A program made the translations under genes and the position numbers. DNA of 58,351 nucleotides from Amycolatopsis acidicola (GTDB lineage: Bacteria; Actinomycetota; Actinomycetes; Mycobacteriales; Pseudonocardiaceae), in the NCBI RefSeq assembly GCF_007713735.2, contig NZ_VMNW02000053.1:1-58351 (forward strand), in the 5' to 3' direction. Under the pieces are notes generated by a model. It worked only from the letters and a program-made list of their open reading frames with translations, ran no database searches and was not told the DNA's origin. Shown piece after piece: positions 43,045-51,200 of the stretch (position 1 is its first letter; the number at the start of each line of letters is the position of its first letter).

Positions 43045-43550
43045 GCGCCGGGCCGGTCGTGTGGATCACCGGGCTCTCCGGCGCGGGAAAGTCGAGCGTG
43101 GCGGGCGCACTCGCGGGCAGACTGCGCGACGAGGGTCGCCGGCCGATCCTGCTCGACGGCGACGAGCTGCGATCCGCCTTGGGCACAACGGGTTTCAGCG
43201 GCGAGAACCGGCGACGGCTCGCCGCGACGTACGCGCGACTGTGCCGGATGCTGTGCGTGCAGGGGCACATCGTCGTCTGCGCGACCATCTCGTTGCAGCA
43301 CGAGATCCACGACTGGAACCGCGAGCACCTGCCCCGTTACGTCGAAGTGTTCCTCGACGTGCCGCTGACCGAACTGCGCGGCCGCGACCCGAAGGGCATC
43401 TACCGCGGCGGCACCGAAATCGTCGGCCTCGGCGTGGACGCGGAATTCCCGGTCGCCCCCGATCTGCACATCCACAACCACGGGAGCACGACCGCCGGGC
43501 AAGCGGCGGCCGAGCTGTACGAGTTCTGCGCGCGGAAAGGCATGTGGTGA
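43041..43550 (+). CDS. CysC-like kinase, probable cytidine diphosphoramidate kinase (Cj1415 type)
   Basis: A 169-residue P-loop kinase resembling adenylylsulfate kinase: Walker A GLSGAGKSS (11-19), LLDGDELRSALG, and GHIVVCATISLQHEIHDWNRE. Sulfate-assimilation CysC would read SP where this has LQHEIHDWNR, and there are no cysD, cysN or cysH genes nearby. The pattern instead fits Cj1415, which phosphorylates the 3'-hydroxyl of cytidine diphosphoramidate. Inferred product: 3'-phospho-cytidine-5'-diphosphoramidate, the activated P-N donor. The GTG start overlaps the upstream stop by GTGA, and its stop shares a base with the next ATG (TGATG). Confidence 0.75.
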   Translation: MSAGPVVWITGLSGAGKSSVAGALAGRLRDEGRRPILLDGDELRSALGTTGFSGENRRRLAATYARLCRMLCVQGHIVVCATISLQHEIHDWNREHLPRYVEVFLDVPLTELRGRDPKGIYRGGTEIVGLGVDAEFPVAPDLHIHNHGSTTAGQAAAELYEFCARKGMW

Positions 43551-44305
43551 TGAAAACCCGATGGGACTACACGGAACTGGCCGAGACGTATTCACTGCGT
43601 CCCCGGTACGCGGACGCGGCGGTGGACCGGATCGTCGCGCTGCCGGACCGGCCGCGGCCCTCGGTCGCGGACCTCGGCGCGGGCACCGGGCATCTCACGC
43701 TCGACCTCGCCGCCCGCGGCTGCCTCGTCGACGCGGTGGAGCCCAACGCGGCGATGGCGTCGATCGGCAGGCGCCGCACCGCGCACCTCGGCGAGGTGCG
43801 CTGGTTCACCGGCACCGGCGAGGAAACCGGGCTGGCCACCGGCGCCTACGACCTCGTCACATACGGCTCCTCCTTCAACACCATGGACCGCGAGGCTGCG
43901 TTGCGGGAGGCGGCACGGCTCGTCGGACCGCGCGGGCACATCGCGTGCGTGTGGAACCACCGCGATCTGTCCGACCCGCTGCAGACGGAGATCGAATGCC
44001 TGATCCGCAGCCGCATCCCGGAGTACGACTACGGTTCGCGCCGCGAGGACCAGGCGCCGGTGATCGACGCGAGCGGCCTGTTCGGGCCGGCGGAACCGGT
44101 GTCCGCCCAGGTCTGGCACCGGGTGCGCCCGAAGGACTGGATCGCCGCTTGGCGTTCGCACGGCACTTTGCGGCGGCAGGCGGGCCCGTTGTTCGACGAG
44201 CTCGTCGACGGGATCCAGGGGCTGGTCGAAGCCAGTGAGCAGAGCCCTGTGCTGGTGCCGTATCTGACAGTGGGCTGGGTGGCGCCACGCCGGGAAGCGA
44301 CGTGA
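43550..44305 (+). CDS. class I SAM-dependent methyltransferase in the phosphoramidate operon
   Basis: A 251-residue methyltransferase with motif I VADLGAGTGHLTLDLA (39-54), acidic VEPNAAM after beta-2 and YDLVTYGSSFNTMDREAALREAARLVGP. The N-terminal WDYTELAETYSLRPRYADAAVDRIV is typical of small-molecule type 11/12 enzymes. The Campylobacter cluster also carries methyltransferase genes (Cj1419, Cj1420) assigned to O-methylation of the phosphoramidate, so a methyl phosphoramidate product is likely. That assignment is by context only. ATG at 43550, overlapping the kinase stop; its stop overlaps the next gene by GTGA. Confidence 0.82.
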   Translation: MKTRWDYTELAETYSLRPRYADAAVDRIVALPDRPRPSVADLGAGTGHLTLDLAARGCLVDAVEPNAAMASIGRRRTAHLGEVRWFTGTGEETGLATGAYDLVTYGSSFNTMDREAALREAARLVGPRGHIACVWNHRDLSDPLQTEIECLIRSRIPEYDYGSRREDQAPVIDASGLFGPAEPVSAQVWHRVRPKDWIAAWRSHGTLRRQAGPLFDELVDGIQGLVEASEQSPVLVPYLTVGWVAPRREAT

Positions 44306-44886
44306 CGCGCGTCGTCGCGATCACGCAGCGGGTGATGGCCTGCGCGCACGGCGAAGTCCGTCTCGCGCTCGATGTCCGGTGGGCCCGTTTTCTCGCCGCC
44401 TGCGATCTGGTCGGGGTGCCCTTGCCGCTCGATCCCGGGCTCGCAGTGCGGACGTTGCGGCGCACCGGCTGTAGCGGCCTGGTGCTCACCGGCGGCGAAG
44501 GCATCGGCGTCTGGCCGGCGCGCGACGAGCTGGAGCGGGAGCTGTTGCGGTTCGCGACGGACAACGCTTTCCCGGTCGTCGCCGTGTGCCGTGGGATGCA
44601 GGTGGTGTTGCACGCGTTCGGGGTCGAGTTGCGGCGCGTGGCGGGTCACACCGCGACGACGCACGCGCTGAGCGGAGTACACGGCGGCCGGGTCGTGAAC
44701 AGTTATCACGACTGGTCGGCGTTGAGCGCGCCGCCGGAGTTCGAGGTGACCGCCCGGCACGGCCCGGTCGTCGAAGCCGTCCGGCACCGGGTGGCGCCGC
44801 TGACCGGGATCATGTGGCATCCCGAACGGACAGTGGTCCCGGAGTCCGCGGACGTCGCCTTGTTCGAGGAGGCGCTCGCGGGATGA
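44302..44886 (+). CDS. class I glutamine amidotransferase, probable gamma-glutamyl-CDP-amidate hydrolase (Cj1417 type)
   Basis: A 194-residue class I amidotransferase-fold hydrolase with nucleophile Cys96 (VAVCRGMQVV), catalytic His173 and Glu175 (MWHPER), and LVLTGGEGIG. It would be named gamma-glutamyl-GABA hydrolase (PuuD-like) automatically. In this operon the matching role is that of Cj1417: releasing glutamate from CDP-L-glutamine to leave cytidine diphosphoramidate. It overlaps both neighbours (GTGA upstream, ATGA downstream). Confidence 0.77.
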   Translation: MTRVVAITQRVMACAHGEVRLALDVRWARFLAACDLVGVPLPLDPGLAVRTLRRTGCSGLVLTGGEGIGVWPARDELERELLRFATDNAFPVVAVCRGMQVVLHAFGVELRRVAGHTATTHALSGVHGGRVVNSYHDWSALSAPPEFEVTARHGPVVEAVRHRVAPLTGIMWHPERTVVPESADVALFEEALAG

Positions 44887-45623
44887 GGGCAGTGATCCTG
44901 TCCGCGGGCCGGGGCAGCCGGATGGGGGCCCGCACCGCCGACCGGCCGAAGGCTTTGCTGGAGCTGGCCGGGCATTCGCTGTTGGATCGTCAGCTGGCCG
45001 CGCTGCGGCAGGCGGGTGTCGAGGATGTGGCGGTGGTGACGGGCTGGCGTGCGGAGGCTTTCGCGGGGCAGCCAGTGCGGCGGTTCCACAATCCGGCTTG
45101 GGCGAGTTCCACGATGGTCGGTTCCCTTGCCTGTGCGGACGACTGGCTCAGTTCCGGTCCGGTGGTCGTGAGCTATGGAGATATCGTTTTCCCGCCCGCG
45201 ACGGCGCGCGCCCTGGCGCGGCATCCGGGCGAGGTCGTGGTGGCCTACGACCCGGACTGGCTCGCGCAGTGGTCGGCGCGGTTCGAGAATCCGTTGGAGG
45301 ACGCCGAATCCTTCCGGCTCGGCCCGGACGGGACGGTGGCGGAAATCGGCGGCACGGCGAGTTCGGCCGGCGAGGTGGAAGGCCAGTACCTGGGTCTGCT
45401 GAAGCTCGAACCGGCAGGCTGGCAGATGTTGCTCGCCGCGCTGCACGCCGCGGTCCGGTTGAACAGACGTCAGGACACGACGGGTTTGTTGCAGGATCTG
45501 GTGTCCCGTGGGCGGACCGTCCATGGTGTCCCGACGGCGGGCCCTTGGTTCGAGTTCGATCGGCCTGGGGATATCGGTGCCGGGGATGGGGTTCTGACCG
45601 CTTTGGACCGATGGCTCTTTTGA
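44883..45623 (+). CDS. nucleotidyltransferase, probable CTP:phosphoglutamine cytidylyltransferase (Cj1416 type)
   Basis: A 246-residue sugar-nucleotidyltransferase-fold protein with ILSAGRGSRMG (5-15) and PKALLELAG (Lys23). VVVSYGDIVF carries the metal Asp, and GQYLGLLKL and GPWFEFDRPGDIGAG close the fold. It most resembles LicC-type phosphocholine cytidylyltransferases, the annotation also given to Cj1416. In the phosphoramidate pathway it would couple CMP to N-phosphoglutamine, releasing pyrophosphate. The ATG overlaps the upstream stop (ATGA). It is the last gene of the five-gene operon. No dedicated phosphoramidate transferase gene follows. Confidence 0.77.
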   Translation: MRAVILSAGRGSRMGARTADRPKALLELAGHSLLDRQLAALRQAGVEDVAVVTGWRAEAFAGQPVRRFHNPAWASSTMVGSLACADDWLSSGPVVVSYGDIVFPPATARALARHPGEVVVAYDPDWLAQWSARFENPLEDAESFRLGPDGTVAEIGGTASSAGEVEGQYLGLLKLEPAGWQMLLAALHAAVRLNRRQDTTGLLQDLVSRGRTVHGVPTAGPWFEFDRPGDIGAGDGVLTALDRWLF

Positions 45624-45638
45624 AGGCTGGCCGGTTTG

Positions 45639-45669
45639 GGTGCTGGTCGCCTTAGGTGCTGGTCGCCTT
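45639..45669. repeat. 15-bp direct repeat
   Basis: GGTGCTGGTCGCCTT occurs at 45639-45653 and 45655-45669, a 16-bp period, just after the cytidylyltransferase stop. It marks the start of a 610-nt non-coding stretch. Confidence 0.75.
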
Positions 45670-45690
45670 GGTGTGCTGGTTCTGCTGCGG

Positions 45691-45743
45691 CAGCAACGGA
45701 CGCGCGTGGCCGCGCTTTGTGCACCCCTCTCCCGGCCCGATCC
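45691..45743. repeat. dispersed intergenic repeat, copy B
   Basis: Second copy of the element at 3404-3457 in the same orientation. It shares CAGCAACGGACGCGCG, CGCGCTTTGTGCACCCCTC and CCCGATCC around two short variable blocks. Here the CCCGATCC end has no matching right hairpin arm within the next 300 nt. Confidence 0.7.
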
Positions 45744-45759
45744 ACAAGGGTTCGTGGTT

Positions 45760-45924
45760 GTGGGGGGTTTGTTCCCCACCCCCGTTGCCCGCCGCCGGAC
45801 GACCACCAAAGGTGGTCACCACGATGGCCACCCCGATGGGTGCCGTGCAATGGCGAAGCCGAGCCAGGTGATGGGGGTCCAGGGGGCTTGCCCCCTGGCG
45901 GGGGTTTGGGGGTCCGACCCCCAA
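45760..45924. repeat. cluster of four GC-rich stem-loops
   Basis: GTGGGG/CCCCAC (45760-45779), GACCACC/GGTGGTC (45801-45817), CCAGGGGGC/GCCCCCTGG with a 2-nt loop (45879-45898) and TTGGGGGTC/GACCCCCAA with a 1-nt loop (45906-45924). They occupy the gap between the phosphoramidate operon and an ABC transporter. None is followed by a T-run. They look like REP-type extragenic palindromes. Confidence 0.65.
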
Positions 45925-45983
45925 GAAGGAAGCGAAGTTGAGCGCCTCCCGGGAAGCGCCAGTCCGAAGGACGCGCGAACAGG

Positions 45984-46028
45984 GGCGGCCCGCTCAACCA
46001 GCCTGGGGGTCACTGGGAGCGGGCCGCC
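45984..46028. repeat. 12-bp perfect inverted repeat with a 21-nt loop
   Basis: GGCGGCCCGCTC (45984-45995) pairs with GAGCGGGCCGCC (46017-46028). Within the loop CCAG/CTGG can extend the structure. It could stop transcription from the upstream operon but lacks a T-tract. The rest of this gap up to 46233 has no gene; the ABC transporter promoter must lie between about 46040 and 46220. Confidence 0.6.
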
Positions 46029-46233
46029 AGGAACTAGCTTAGGCGGTAAGTAGCTAGTTCGCTGCATGGGGCCCCGGTTTTGGTCGAAATACTTCTTCAC
46101 GGACCGTTGACTGAACTGGTGATTCAGCGACGGAGAGTGACCTTCGCCCCGCTGCCCCCGGTTACTGGGCGGATAGGGCAGTATGTCGCCTGCGCCGAGT
46201 TCACCCATTCGCCGGAACTACGGAGGGGGAAGT

Positions 46234-47316
46234 ATGCAAAACGACGGCAGCGGACGCATCGTCGTGCAGAACTTGAGTAAGACGTTCGGGCCGGTGGCCG
46301 CCGTGCAGAATCTGAGTTTCGTGGTGGAGCCGGGCTCGGTCACCGGGTTCCTCGGGCCGAACGGCGCGGGCAAGACGACCACGCTGCGGATGGCGCTGGG
46401 GCTGGTGACTCCGACCGCGGGGCAGGCGACGATCAGCGGCCTGCCTTACGACAAGCTGGGCAATCCGGCGCGGGTCGTGGGCGCGGTGCTGGAGAACGAG
46501 GGGTTCCATCCGAAGCGGACGGCGCGGAACCATCTGCGGGTGTACGCGGCGGCGATCGGGATGCCGGATCAGCGTGCGGACGAGGTGCTGGCGCTGGTCG
46601 GGTTGTCGAGTGCGGCGAACCGGCGGCCGGGCGGGTTTTCGCTCGGGATGCGGCAGCGGCTGGCGCTGGCGACAGCCTTGCTGGGCAACCCGCAGGTGCT
46701 GGTGCTGGACGAGCCCGCGAACGGTCTTGACCCGGAGGGCATCCTGTGGCTGCGCAACTTCCTGCGCGCCTACGCCCGCGAGGGTCGTACCGTCCTGGTG
46801 TCTTCGCACCTGTTGTCCGAGGTGGAGCAGACCATCGACAACGTGGTGATCATCGCCAACGGTGTGACCCGTTACTACGGCTCGCTCGAACAGCTGCGTG
46901 GCGGCCAGCAAAGCCGGGTGCTGATCCAGGCCGCCGATCCGGGTGCGCTCGTCAAAGCCTTGCAGCAGGCGGGTTACTCGCAGGTGGAGCCGACGCCGGA
47001 CGGCCGGGTGGCGGTCATGGGCGTGACGCGGCAGCAGGTCGGTGACCTGGTCGCGAAGTCGGGCCTCGCGGTGTACGGGATCGAAGAGGACCGCGCGGAT
47101 CTCGAGCGGCTCTTCTTCCAGTTGACCGGCCAGCACAACGGCGCGCCGCAGCAGTACCAGCAGCAGCCGCCGCCGGGTGGTGGTGGCTGGGGGCAGCCGC
47201 CGCAGCAGCCGTACCAGCAACAACAACAGCCGTATCAACAACAACAGCCGTACGGCACGCCTCCCGGTGGATATCAGCAGCCGGGGCAGCAGCAGGGTTG
47301 GGGAGGTCAGCGCTGA
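46234..47316 (+). CDS. ABC transporter ATP-binding protein with Gln/Pro/Gly-rich C-terminal tail
   Basis: A 360-residue ATPase of a two-gene ABC transporter. Walker A LGPNGAGKTTTLRM, Q-loop ENEGFHPKRT, signature FSLGMRQRLALATAL, Walker B VLVLDEPANGLDPEG and switch His in SSHLLSEVEQ are all intact. It resembles the ABC-2 type drug or bacitracin exporters. The last 60 residues are low-complexity, with repeated YQQQQ, PPGGGGWGQ and PGQQQGWGG, absent from ordinary family members and probably disordered. The ATG at 46234 follows GGAGGGGG. Its stop shares a base with the permease start (TGATG). Confidence 0.92.
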   Translation: MQNDGSGRIVVQNLSKTFGPVAAVQNLSFVVEPGSVTGFLGPNGAGKTTTLRMALGLVTPTAGQATISGLPYDKLGNPARVVGAVLENEGFHPKRTARNHLRVYAAAIGMPDQRADEVLALVGLSSAANRRPGGFSLGMRQRLALATALLGNPQVLVLDEPANGLDPEGILWLRNFLRAYAREGRTVLVSSHLLSEVEQTIDNVVIIANGVTRYYGSLEQLRGGQQSRVLIQAADPGALVKALQQAGYSQVEPTPDGRVAVMGVTRQQVGDLVAKSGLAVYGIEEDRADLERLFFQLTGQHNGAPQQYQQQPPPGGGGWGQPPQQPYQQQQQPYQQQQPYGTPPGGYQQPGQQQGWGGQR

Positions 47317-48203
47317 TGGGCAGGCTGCTTGTCGCGGAGTTCCGCAAGACGCTCACCACGAAGCTCTGGTGGGCACTGATGATCCCGGCGGTGCTACTCG
47401 CACTGGGCTTCGCCGCGGGCTGGGGCGCGTTCGCCAACTCGGTCGGCGACGTCCTGGACGGGGACGAGTCGCAAGCCATCGCGAACGGGCTCGGCATCCA
47501 GATCGGCGAGCTGCCGATGGGGCTGCTGGCGATCGGGCACGGGATCAACATCGGGCTGACGTTCCCGGTGATCTTCGGCGTGTTCGCGCTGGCCGGTGAG
47601 TACAGCAAGAAGACGATCACCACCACGTTCCTCACCGCGCCCAACCGGGTGTCGGTGCTGGGCGCGAAGATGATCACCTACGTCGTGTGGGGCGCGATCT
47701 ACGGCATCGTGCTCGCCGCCGTGTCGAGCCTTGGCATCGCGATGACGGTGGACAGCAGCCGCCTCCCGACCTCGGGCCAGTGGCTGGGCGTCGTCGGGGC
47801 GAGCGTGCTGGCCGGGATCCTGGCGACGCTGTTCGGCATCGGTGTCGGCGCGGTCTGGAACAGCGTGGTCGGCAGCGTGGTCACGCTGGCGATCTACCTT
47901 CTGGTGATCGAGAACGTGCTGATCCTGCTCTTCTACGGCCTGTGGGACGTGCCTTGGCTGGGTGGTGTCCTGCCGAACGGCACCATGAACGGGATCGTCG
48001 GCGCGATCGGGGCACAGGCGTTCGGCGCGGCCGGGGTCGAGGTACCGGCGGGCGTCAGCGACGAGACCCTGTGGGTGCTGCAGTACGTCGCGGGCGCGCC
48101 GGGCGCGTTCTCGTGGTGGGCTTCGGCGCTGATCTTCTTCCTCTGGACGATGGTGTTCTTCGGCGCCGGCTGGGCAGCCAACCAGCGCCGCGACATCACG
48201 TGA
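47316..48203 (+). CDS. ABC-2 type transporter permease
   Basis: A 295-residue membrane protein with about six hydrophobic segments, including LWWALMIPAVLLALGFAAGW, IGHGINIGLTFPVIFGVFAL and VTLAIYLLVIENVLILLFYGLW. LTTKLWWALMIP near the N-terminus and GEYSKKTITTTFLTAPNR between the second and third segments are typical of ABC-2 permeases. It works with the ATPase encoded immediately upstream, to which it is translationally coupled. The substrate cannot be read; candidates are an antibiotic, lipid or peptide. Confidence 0.88.
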   Translation: MGRLLVAEFRKTLTTKLWWALMIPAVLLALGFAAGWGAFANSVGDVLDGDESQAIANGLGIQIGELPMGLLAIGHGINIGLTFPVIFGVFALAGEYSKKTITTTFLTAPNRVSVLGAKMITYVVWGAIYGIVLAAVSSLGIAMTVDSSRLPTSGQWLGVVGASVLAGILATLFGIGVGAVWNSVVGSVVTLAIYLLVIENVLILLFYGLWDVPWLGGVLPNGTMNGIVGAIGAQAFGAAGVEVPAGVSDETLWVLQYVAGAPGAFSWWASALIFFLWTMVFFGAGWAANQRRDIT

Positions 48204-48237
48204 GCCGGTCGCGGCGGACGCGCATAGCCTGGACTGT

Positions 48238-51200
48238 GTGACCACTGCTCCCACCACGTCCGCCAAGACCGGCTGGATTTCCAGACTCTTCGCCGCCTGC
48301 TGGCGGCACCCCGCGCTCGTAGTGCTGTCGTTGACCGCGGCCGTCATCAGCGTGGGCTTCCAAGCGGCGAGCCCACTGCTGGTGAAGGTCGCGGTCGACG
48401 ACGCTGTGGGCGGGCACACCGCGCAGCTCGGCCTGCTGGCAGGCGCGCTGGTCGGTGTGCAGGTGCTCATGTTCGCGACGGCGTTCGTGCGGCGGTATGT
48501 CGGCGGCAGGCTGGCGCTGGACGTGCAGCACGATCTGCGCCGCTCGGTGTTCGGCGCGGTGTCGCGTTTGGACGGTGGCAAACAGGACTCGCTGCGCACC
48601 GGGCAGGTCGTGTCGCGCGCGATCACCGATCTGCAGCTGGTGGTGTCGCTGCTGATGGTGGTGCCGCTGTCCGCAGGTTCGGTGATCTTCGCGCTGTTCT
48701 CGCTGGCGGCGATGCTGTGGATGTCCCCGGCGCTGACGCTGATCGCGCTCATCGTCGTGCCGGCGGTGGCGATCGTGGCTGGCGCCGCGCGTAAACGGCT
48801 CTTCCCGGCAACATGGTCGGCGCAGCAGCGCGCCGCGGATCTGGCGCAGCACGTCGAAGAGACCGTCACCGGTGTGCGCGTGGTCAAGGGCTTCGGCCAA
48901 GAAGCGCGCGAAGTCTCGCGCTTGGAAAAGACCGCGCGAAGGCTCTTCGCGGAACGGCTTCGCGCCGCGCGTCTCTCGGCGGTCCCGTCGGCGACAACGT
49001 CGGCGCTGCCCGCGGCCGGGCAGGTCGCTGTGCTCGCCTTCGGTGGTGTTCTCGCGCTGCACGGCGCAATCAGCCTCGGCACCTTCCTCGCCTTCGCGAG
49101 CTACGTGTCCGGCCTGATCGGCCCGGCGCGGATGATGTCGGCCCTCGTCGTGCAGGCGCAGCTGACGCGCGCGGGCGCGGACAGGGTGTACGAGCTGATC
49201 GACGCCCAGCCCGAAGTCCGTGACGCGCCCGACGCGCGGCCGCTGCCCGCGGGCCCGCTCGGCATCCGGCTCGACGACGTGCGCTTCGGGTACACGCGCT
49301 CGGAACCCGTGCTGGACGGGCTTTCGCTGGAGGCGAAACCGGGCGAGACACTCGCGCTGGTGGGCACGGCCGGCTCCGGCAAATCCACGATCTCGTTGCT
49401 GCTGCCCCGTTTCTACGACGTGCACTCGGGGTCCGTCCACATCGGAGACCGCGACATCCGCGAGGTGAAGCTCGCGGAGCTGCGCAAGGCGATCGGCGTC
49501 GTGTTCGAGGAGGCGTTCCTGTTCTCCGCGTCGGTGCGGGACAACATCGCCTACGGCCGCCCGGACGCCAGCGACGAGGAGGTCATCGCCGCCGCGAAAG
49601 CCGCCGAAGCGCACGACTTCATCATGCGGCTGCCCGAGGGCTATGCCACCGAAGTGGGCGAACGCGGGCTGACGTTGTCCGGTGGCCAGCGGCAGCGGCT
49701 CGGCCTCGCCCGCGCCCTGATCACCGACCCGCGCGTGCTGATCCTGGACGACGCCACCTCGGCGGTCGACACGGTCACCGAGGCCGCGATCCACGACACC
49801 CTGCGTGCTGTCACGGCCACCCGCACCACGCTGCTCATCGCGCACCGGCGGTCCACGCTCGCGCTGGCGGACCGGATCGCGGTGCTCGACGCGGGCCGCG
49901 TCGTCGACGTCGGCACCACGGCGGAGCTGGAGGAACGCTGCCAGCTGTTCCGGGAACTCGTGTCCGGGCCCGGCGAAGGGGTCGAGCAGACGCACCACTG
50001 CGACTGCGAAGTGCAGCCGGAAAGCGGGGTCACGGCGGAGCTGTGGCCGGCGGAAGCGGAACAGGACGAGCTGGCCGGAGCCACCACCCAGCGCAGCTCG
50101 GACGCGGCCCCCGGGATGGGCGGGATGCGGGGCGCCTTCGACGCGCCGCCGACGGAGGAACTCCTCGAAGGCGTGCGGAAACTGCCGCCGGCCACGGACA
50201 CCCCGGAGGCGAAGGAGGACGTCACCGCGCCCGATCCCGGGTTCCGGCTCGGCAAGCTGCTGAACCCCGTGCGCGCGCTGCTCACCGGCGTGATCCTGCT
50301 GGTGGGGCTGGACGCGGCGGCATCGATCATGCTGCCGAACCTGTACCAGCAGGGTGTGGACCACGGCGTCCGGCCTGGCGTGGAGTGGGTCATCTGGCTG
50401 TGCGCCGGCATCGGTGCCGTGGTGATCACGCTGGACTGGTTCGCGATCTGGGCGCAGACGAAGATGACCGCGCGTGCGGGCGAAACGGTGCTGTATTCGT
50501 TGCGGGTACGCAGTTACGCGCATCTGCAGCGGCTCGGCCTCGACTACTACGAGCGCGAGCTGTCCGGGAAGATCATGACCCGGATGACCACCGACGTGGA
50601 CGCGCTGTCCACGTTCCTGCAGACCGGGGTGGCGCAGGCGGTGATCAGCGCGCTGACCCTGCTCGGTATTTCCGCCGCGCTGTTGTTCACCGACGTTTCC
50701 CTTGCCCTGTATGCGCTTTCGGTGCTGCCGATCCTGATCGTGGCGACGGTGATCTTCCGGCGGCTGGCCACGGCGGCGTACACCGAGGCACGTGAGCGGG
50801 TCAGCGTGGTCAACGCCGACATGCAGGAGAACGTGAGCGGGCTCCGGGTGGCGCAGGCGTACAGCCGGGAGGAGCGTTCAGCGGAGGTGTTCGCCGAACG
50901 CAGCGACGCCTACCGGCGTTCACGGCTGCGCGCCCAGCGCTACGTGGCCACGTACTTTCCTTTCGTGACAATGCTTTCCGGCGTCGCCGAGGCGATCGTG
51001 CTGGTGGCGGGCGCGAACAGGGTGGCGGCCGGCACGCTGCCGATCGGTGTGCTGCTGGCGTTCCTGTTGTATCTCAACCTGTTCTTCTCCCCGATCCAGC
51101 AGCTGTCCTCGGTGTTCGACGGGTACCAGCAGGCGAAGGTCGGCCTGAGCCGCATCGGCGACCTGCTGCGCACGCCGACGTCGGTGCCGCCGCCCGCGAA

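Noticed and set aside
43041..43550. Adenylylsulfate kinase for sulfate assimilation
   Set aside because: No cysD, cysN, cysH or related genes are nearby, and the ISLQHEIHDWNR segment and operon context fit a phosphoramidate kinase better.
45984..46028. Intrinsic terminator of the phosphoramidate operon
   Set aside because: The stem is strong but the loop is 21 nt and no T-run follows, so it was listed as an inverted repeat only.
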